A stretch of DNA of 35,173 nucleotides from Lentzea indica. Lineage in GTDB: Bacteria; Actinomycetota; Actinomycetes; Mycobacteriales; Pseudonocardiaceae. Below are positions 31,187-35,173 of the stretch, one piece after another. A program made the translations under genes and the position numbers. Under the pieces are notes generated by a model. That model was not told the origin of the DNA, ran no database searches, and saw only the letters and a program-made list of their open reading frames with translations. Numbering within the stretch: position 1 is the first letter of the stretch; each line of letters starts with the position of its first letter. The stretch spans positions 1 through 35,173 of the forward strand of contig NZ_VSRL01000075.1 in NCBI RefSeq assembly GCF_012184385.1. The letters are read 5' to 3'.

Positions 31187-31863
31187 CCTTCGTCGTCACG
31201 GGTGGCAACGGATCGCTCGGCAAGCACGTCGTCGCCGCACTACCGGGAGCCAAGGCCGTGTCCCGGTCCACCGGAACGGACCTGTTGCGCGGCACCGGTT
31301 TGGGCGCACTGCGGGCAGACGTGGTGGTGCACTGCGCAACGTCGTTCCGGCGTGAGGTCGACATGACACGGGCGGTGCTCGCAGCCAAGCCCGCGCACCT
31401 GCTCTACATCTCGATCGTCGGCTGCAACGAGGTCCCGCTCCCCTACTACAAGCAGAAGCTCGCCGCCGAGCGGTTGATCATCAACTCCGGCGTGCCGTAC
31501 ACGATCCTGCGAGCCACCCAGTTCCACTCGTTGCTGCACACCATGTTCGACCGCCTGTCGAAGCTTCCGCTGATGCCGGTGCCGGGATTCCGGTTCCAGC
31601 CGATCGACGAAGCCGAGGTGGGCCTGGAACTCGCCGCGCTGGCGCAAGCCGCACCGGCAGGCATAGCACCCGAGATGGGCGGGCCCGAGGTCCGCGAGGC
31701 GACCGACTTCGCGCGGATGTACCTGGCCGCAACGGGAAAGAAGCGCAGGCTGGTGCCGTTGAAGGTGCCCGGAGCGACGTACCGCGCCTACCGCGCCGGC
31801 GGGAACCTGACTCCCGGCCGCGCGGTGGGCGAGCGGACCTTCAGCCAATACCTGGGCAAGTAA
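31183..31863 (+). CDS. Atypical SDR / NmrA-like NAD(P)-binding protein (226 aa)
   Basis: The nucleotide loop is TGGNGSLGKHVV at the N-terminus (TGxxGxxG), ADVVVHCATSF is the second strand motif, and YYKQKLAAE is the YxxxK helix. The C-terminal region (FQPIDEAEVGLELAALAQA) is typical of SDR_a5/NmrA-type quinone or epimerase-like proteins. ATG 31183 lies in the DMT stop codon. Likely a redox enzyme for a transported compound (inference). Confidence 0.87.
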   Translation: MTFVVTGGNGSLGKHVVAALPGAKAVSRSTGTDLLRGTGLGALRADVVVHCATSFRREVDMTRAVLAAKPAHLLYISIVGCNEVPLPYYKQKLAAERLIINSGVPYTILRATQFHSLLHTMFDRLSKLPLMPVPGFRFQPIDEAEVGLELAALAQAAPAGIAPEMGGPEVREATDFARMYLAATGKKRRLVPLKVPGATYRAYRAGGNLTPGRAVGERTFSQYLGK

Positions 31864-31867
31864 GGCC

Positions 31868-31981
31868 GCGAGTTCGCGTCGGTCGTCCGGTCACCCGCTC
31901 GTGCCGAAATCGGCGGAGCCCATTTCGGTGCGAGCGAGTCGGCCGGACGACCGACTTCATGGCGAACTCGCCGCCGTCTGC
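31868..31981. repeat. 114-nt nested inverted repeat between convergent genes
   Basis: Three nested stems: GCGAGTTCGC (31868-31877) with GCGAACTCGC (31972-31981); GTCGGTCGTCCGG (31878-31890) with CCGGACGACCGAC (31943-31955); and GCTCGTGCCGAAAT (31897-31910) with ATTTCGGTGCGAGC (31922-31935, 12 of 14 matched). The loop is 11 nt. It fills the gap between the SDR and mbtH genes, so bidirectional termination is the simplest role; a small non-autonomous mobile or palindromic element is an alternative. Confidence 0.75.
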
Positions 31982-31994
31982 GGAGCAGCGGCCA

Positions 31995-32192
31995 TCAAAC
32001 ACGGATAGAGGCTGGGCGCAGATCCGTCCAGTTCTCCTCGACGTAGGCCAGGCACGCGTCGCGGCTCTCCTCGCCGAAGACCTTGGTCCACCCGGCGGGC
32101 ACCTCCGCGAACGTCGGCCACAGCGAGTGCTGCTGCTCTTCGTTGACCAGCACGAAGAAACGGCCCTGCGGGTCCTCGAACGGGTTGGTCAT
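31995..32192 (-). CDS. MbtH-like protein (65 aa)
   Basis: A textbook Mbt[40 protein letters not shown] and [14 protein letters not shown]. MbtH proteins bind and activate NRPS adenylation domains. ATG 32192 has AAGGAC upstream. It follows the ornithine hydroxylase gene by 21 nt on the same strand, so a hydroxamate siderophore NRPS is expected, but none is in this window. Confidence 0.97.
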   Translation of the reverse strand: MTNPFEDPQGRFFVLVNEEQQHSLWPTFAEVPAGWTKVFGEESRDACLAYVEENWTDLRPASIRV

Positions 32193-32213
32193 GACAGGTC
32201 CTTCCTCATGGAA

Positions 32214-33467
32214 CTACTTGATTGCTTCGAGCCTCGGCACCGGCCCGGCCAAGGCCGCCGGTCGCCGCAGAATCGAGTCGAGAATCTCGCCGACACGCAC
32301 GGCCGTGTTCGAGAGCAGCGAAGACGTGATGCCGTGCGTGTGTTCGGTGCCGCCCTGGAGGTAGATCCCGCCGCGAATCTCCTCGCTCGTGACCACCCGA
32401 TAGTCACGGGTCACCTTCAGCCGCCCGTACTCGTCGCGCTCGCAGTGGTCAGCGAGCTCCCCGAGCACCCTGACCGGATCCGCAGGCCGGTAGCCGGTCG
32501 CGTACACGATCACGTCGGCGTCGACAGGCAGCCGCCCGCCGTCCGCGAGCGACTCGATCACGCACTTGCCGTCCGGATTCACGTCGATGAGCCGGGAAGT
32601 GTTGTGCAGCAACAACCTCTGCCTGCCGACGACCTTCTCCCGATACACCCGCCGGTACAGCTCCTCGATCAGGTCCTGGTCGACCACGCCGTAGTTGGTG
32701 TTGGCGTGGTAGCCCATCAGCTTGCGCTTGACCTCTTCCGGTGCGGAGTAGAAGTCGTCCACCGCGCCAGGGTCGAAGATCCGGTTCGCGAACGGACTGT
32801 CATCGGCAGGGCTGTACCCGTACCGCGCAAAGACCCCGTGCACTTCACTCTCGGGGAACCGGTCGTGGAAGAAGGCAACCGCCTCCGCCGCACTCTGCCC
32901 GGCACCGACCACGACGACGTGCCGCGGATCCCGAAGGCTCTCCACGCGGTGCAGCAGGTCCTTGTTGTGCCAGATCCGCTCGCCCGCCTCGATGCCGTCC
33001 GGCAGGCAGGCCTCCAGCCCGGTGGCCAGCACCAGGTTGCGGGCCCTGACCCCGGCCCCGCCGGTGGTGAACTCGAACCCGTCCTCATCAGCGCGAACCC
33101 GGGAAACCTCCGCGCCGTACGACACGTGATGCGCGACCCGCTCCGCCGCCCACTCGAAGTAGTCGTGGAACTCCTTGCGCAGCGGAAAGAGGTTCTTGTG
33201 GTTTACGAAGTCGACCAGCCGCCCCCGGTCGCGCAGGTAGCACAGGAAGCTGAACGTGCTCGTGGGGTTGCGCAGGGTGACAAGATCCTTGAGGAACGAC
33301 ACCTGCATGGTGGCGTCTTCGAGGAGCATCCCCCGGTGCCAGCCGAAGCGCGGCTGCCTCTCGAAGAAGCGTGCCCGCACAGGCAGCGCGTGTTCCTCCA
33401 CGGCGATCGCGAGAGCGAGGTTGGACGGCCCGAAGCCGATTCCGGCCAGGTCTAACACCGGTTCCAT
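32214..33467 (-). CDS. L-ornithine/L-lysine N-monooxygenase (SidA/PvdA/IucD-like, 417 aa)
   Basis: Flavin N-monooxygenase: FAD motif LAGIGFGPSNLALAIA (about 7-22), NADPH motif VVVGAGQSAAEAVAFFHD (about 189-206) and the C-terminal YATGYRPADP with GGTEHTHGITSSLLSNTAVR, diagnostic of the siderophore hydroxylase group. It hydroxylates the side-chain amine of ornithine or lysine with NADPH and O2, the first step to hydroxamate siderophores. ATG 33467 follows AGGAGAGG. A DmdR/IdeR-type iron box lies about 50 bp upstream, and mbtH follows in the same transcript. Confidence 0.95.
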   Translation of the reverse strand: MEPVLDLAGIGFGPSNLALAIAVEEHALPVRARFFERQPRFGWHRGMLLEDATMQVSFLKDLVTLRNPTSTFSFLCYLRDRGRLVDFVNHKNLFPLRKEFHDYFEWAAERVAHHVSYGAEVSRVRADEDGFEFTTGGAGVRARNLVLATGLEACLPDGIEAGERIWHNKDLLHRVESLRDPRHVVVVGAGQSAAEAVAFFHDRFPESEVHGVFARYGYSPADDSPFANRIFDPGAVDDFYSAPEEVKRKLMGYHANTNYGVVDQDLIEELYRRVYREKVVGRQRLLLHNTSRLIDVNPDGKCVIESLADGGRLPVDADVIVYATGYRPADPVRVLGELADHCERDEYGRLKVTRDYRVVTSEEIRGGIYLQGGTEHTHGITSSLLSNTAVRVGEILDSILRRPAALAGPVPRLEAIK

Positions 33468-33513
33468 CGCGATCCTCTCCTGGCACTCCCGGGCAGCGTA
33501 AAGTAACCCTAAC

Positions 33514-33537
33514 TTAACTAAGGCATACCTTAGCTAG
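33514..33537 (-). promoter_or_regulatory. Iron box (DmdR/IdeR-type operator)
   Basis: A perfect inverted repeat CTAAGG-CATA-CCTTAG (33518-33533) sits in an A/T-rich stretch extending to TTAACTAAGG...AGCTAG. This is close to the actinobacterial TTAGGTTAGGCTAACCTAA consensus. A second half-match, TAACCCTAACTTA (33504-33516), partly overlaps. It is about 50 bp before the N-monooxygenase start, predicting repression when iron is sufficient. Confidence 0.75.
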
Positions 33538-33553
33538 TGCGTTCGGGCGTGAT

Positions 33554-34186
33554 CTACGCCGCTGGAGCACCGTTCGAGCCCGGATCAAGCACGACGATCC
33601 GGGTGCGCTGCGCGAGCAACGCGCTCGCGGTCAGCCCGAACATGTCGCGGAAGGTGTCGCTGAAGTGGCTCGGCGAGGCGAATCCCGCCTCGGCGGACGC
33701 ACTGGTCAGGTCCGCGCCTTTGCTCACCGCGGCGGCGACGCGCAGCATCCGCGCCCACAGCCGGTACCGGCGGAAGCTGGTGCCGGCGGCGTCTGAGAAG
33801 AGGTGCAGGAAGCGGGACGTCGACAGGTTGATCTCGGCGGCGACCTGCGGCGCGCTCAGGAGCGGGTCGGCCAGCAGGGTGTCCAGCGCGGTGCGGATCC
33901 GGTCGTCCGTCAGGCCGGGTTCCAGGTAGAGGAACAGCATCCGGCCCCCGTCCGAGACGACCTGATGCCGGGTTCGCGCCGGTATGAGGGCGCTGCGGAC
34001 CGTCCGTTCTCCTTGGCTGTCCGAGAGCGTGAACGGCGCGTCGAGGCCCAGCGCGACGCAGTGCACCGAACCGGAGTGCGGGTCGAGTGTGAGCGATGGA
34101 CCCAGGTAGGCGGCTTGGCCCGGCCAGATCCAGATCGTCGCCCGCTCGGACGGGCAGCACGTTTCCGGAAGCGCGGCGTGGTCCAC
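33554..34186 (-). CDS. AraC-family transcriptional regulator (about 210 aa)
   Basis: The C-terminal double HTH of AraC is clear: QVAAEINLSTSRFLHLFSDA and LTSASAEAGFASPSHFSDTF with RDMFGLTASALL. The N-terminal part is a cupin-like sensor (GLDAPFTLSDSQGERTVRSA). GTG 34186 is taken; ATG 34228 or a GTG at 34252 are in frame but would run over the divergent DUF4345 gene. A perfect 9+9 palindrome around T34182 overlaps the start. The neighbours (DUF4345, SDR) are its likely targets. Confidence 0.85.
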   Translation of the reverse strand: MDHAALPETCCPSERATIWIWPGQAAYLGPSLTLDPHSGSVHCVALGLDAPFTLSDSQGERTVRSALIPARTRHQVVSDGGRMLFLYLEPGLTDDRIRTALDTLLADPLLSAPQVAAEINLSTSRFLHLFSDAAGTSFRRYRLWARMLRVAAAVSKGADLTSASAEAGFASPSHFSDTFRDMFGLTASALLAQRTRIVVLDPGSNGAPAA

Positions 34187-34193
34187 GCCGCCG

Positions 34194-34571
34194 ATGATTC
34201 CACGGGTGCAGACCACGATCATCGTCATCGCCGCGGTGTTCTTCCTCGGCATGGGCGTCTACGCCCTCATCGCGCCCGCGGCACTCGCCAAGCCGTTCCG
34301 CATCGTCGTCGACGCACCGGAAAGCCGGTCGGAGGTCCGCGCGGTCTACGGCGGCTTCGGCCTCGCGATCGCCGCCGTGCTGGCCGCGGCGGCGATCGAC
34401 GCCGGCGGCATCCGCACAGGCGCGGTCATCACCGTCGCGGCGGCTTTGGCCGGGATGGCGCTGGGCCGCCTGCTCTCCCGGCTCGCCGACAAGGCCACCG
34501 CGTTCTACCCGATCTGGTTCTACTTCTGGGTCGAGGCGATCACCGCCGCACTGCTGTTCGTCTCGTCCTGA
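34194..34571 (+). CDS. DUF4345 membrane protein (about 125 aa)
   Basis: Four hydrophobic segments (about 8-27, 54-72, 75-93, 103-124). The ALAKPFRIVVDAPESRSEVR, AVYGGFGLAIAA and FYPIWFYFWVEA motifs are typical of DUF4345. ATG 34194 is used; GTG 34206 is in frame and equally plausible. Divergent from the AraC gene with almost no gap. Family function unknown. Confidence 0.82.
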   Translation: MIPRVQTTIIVIAAVFFLGMGVYALIAPAALAKPFRIVVDAPESRSEVRAVYGGFGLAIAAVLAAAAIDAGGIRTGAVITVAAALAGMALGRLLSRLADKATAFYPIWFYFWVEAITAALLFVSS

Positions 34572-34581
34572 CATCGCGCTT

Positions 34582-35103
34582 TCAGGCGCCGGCGCCGCCG
34601 TCGACCGGCACGATCGCGCCGGTCACCATCGAGGCACGGTCGCTGAGCAGCCACGCGGCCGCCTCTGCCACCTCGCGGGGCTCGGCCATGCGGCCGAGCG
34701 GGCTCGCCGCGTTGATGCGCTCGATGATGCCGGGGGACACCGCCTCCCACGCGTCGATCATCTCGGTGGCGGTGCCGCCGGGTGTGATGCCGTTCACCCG
34801 GATGCCCTGCGGGCCCCAGGTCACGGCCGCGGTCTCGGTGATGCTGTTGAGCGCGCGCTTCATGGCGCCGTATGCGGGGAGGGCGGGGTTCGCGCGGCGG
34901 CTGCCGATGCTCGAGGTGTTGACGATCGCCCCGCCACCGTTGCGTCGCATGAGTGCGGCCTCGGCGGTCATGGCGGTCCAGTGCGAGCGGAAGTTCACGG
35001 TGAACTGCTCGTCGATGTCCTCGTCGCCCGTGGTGTCGAGCGGGCCGGGCTGCTGGATCGTCGCGCCGTTGTTGGAGGCGCCGCGGTTCCTGTTGACGTT
35101 CCA
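34582..35103 (-). pseudogene. SDR oxidoreductase lacking its N-terminal NAD(P)-binding half
   Basis: From 34998 downstream the C-terminal two thirds of a classical SDR is intact: AIVNTSSIGS, the active-site YGAMK (YxxxK), WGPQGIRVNGITPGGTATEM and VTGAIVPVDGGAGA. The frame is open upstream only to 35103, where SNNGATIQQPGPLDTT suggests the NNAG region, and then hits TGA at 35104-35106. The glycine-rich TGxxxGxG and first 80 or so residues are missing and there is no start codon in this stretch. Sequence before the break belongs to something else, so a deletion or insertion junction lies near 35095. Confidence 0.78.
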
Positions 35104-35122
35104 TCAGTTGGGTCGTTGCGAC

Positions 35123-35173
35123 TCAGGCGAGCTGACGGCCCTGGTCGTCGAACTCGGTTTCGAGTGCGAGCTG
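35123..35173 (-). CDS. C-terminal end of an unidentified gene entering from the window edge
   Basis: From the edge a frame reads LALETEFDDQGRQLA and stops with TGA at 35123-35125. With G/C-rich third positions it looks like a gene tail, but 16 residues are too few for a family. Its closeness to the broken SDR end suggests that it belongs to the inserted or rearranged DNA. Confidence 0.3.
   Translation of the reverse strand, partial: QLALETEFDDQGRQLA

Noticed and set aside
31995..35103. Complete siderophore biosynthetic cluster
   Set aside because: Only the hydroxylase and MbtH are present; AraC, DUF4345 and the broken SDR show no siderophore link.
1..35173. tRNA, rRNA, CRISPR array or complete insertion sequence
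   Set aside because: No cloverleaf, rRNA-like block, regularly spaced repeats or transposase was found; the only mobile-element hint is the junction near 35095.

Overview
The window is high-GC actinobacterial chromosome with GTG and TTG starts, GTGA/ATGA gene overlaps and G/C-ending codons. Family content (SARP, RskA-type anti-sigma, YtrA-type GntR, MbtH, LLM-flavin enzyme, GH85, cutinase-like polyester hydrolase) suggests a filamentous Actinomycetota member, probably Pseudonocardiales; that placement is inference. It reads as accessory chromosome made of many short, independently regulated operons. I see no rRNA, tRNA, CRISPR array or complete insertion sequence.

Left part (1-4.5 kb): a frame-broken SARP regulator reaching the window edge, a divergent HTH protein plus alpha/beta hydrolase pair behind a palindromic operator, then a TetR gene divergent from a KAS III (FabH-like) gene with a 24-bp imperfect palindrome between them. 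A strong hairpin ends the KAS III gene. From 4.7 to 9.9 kb lies a coherent redox and envelope-stress module. An ECF sigma factor and its RskA-like anti-sigma factor run rightwards. Leftwards run a PF03640-type lipoprotein (frame shifted near its end), a DUF4142 protein, a membrane haem reductase-like protein fused to a three-Cys ferredoxin, and an FAD-dependent ferredoxin reductase. Two similar ECF-type promoters can be drawn in front of the leftward genes.

Centre (9.9-18.6 kb): a small hypothetical protein and a DUF1232 protein, a GNAT enzyme, a three-gene signalling operon (receiver-PP2C phosphatase, CHASE3-HAMP histidine kinase, Rcp1-type receiver), a regulator with an HTH and two ClpX-type zinc fingers preceded by a cluster of CGTCTAG half-sites, then an MBL-fold / PlsC / 44-residue small-protein operon joined by 4-nt overlaps, a GNAT_YjdJ protein, an LLM-class flavin oxidoreductase and an unknown protein with its own terminator.

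Right part (18.7-35.2 kb): a MacB-type ABC ATPase and permease; a TetR/VOC/membrane-protein unit with a double operator; a secreted PET-hydrolase/cutinase-like gene broken by one missing base just after the nucleophile; a 285-bp remnant of a CaiB/BaiF CoA-transferase; a Tat-exported GH85 endoglycosidase; a DUF1996/DUF305-like secreted pair behind a LacI/CebR-like operator; a GntR(YtrA)-ABC operon divergent from a DMT transporter and an atypical SDR; a 114-nt nested inverted repeat; an ornithine N-monooxygenase/MbtH pair under an iron box; and an AraC/DUF4345/SDR group whose SDR has lost its NAD-binding end at a junction near the window edge.

Several genes (SARP, lipoprotein, polyester hydrolase) carry single-nucleotide-scale frame breaks. 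Either decay is common here or the assembly has indel errors, so those three need re-reading before they are called pseudogenes.
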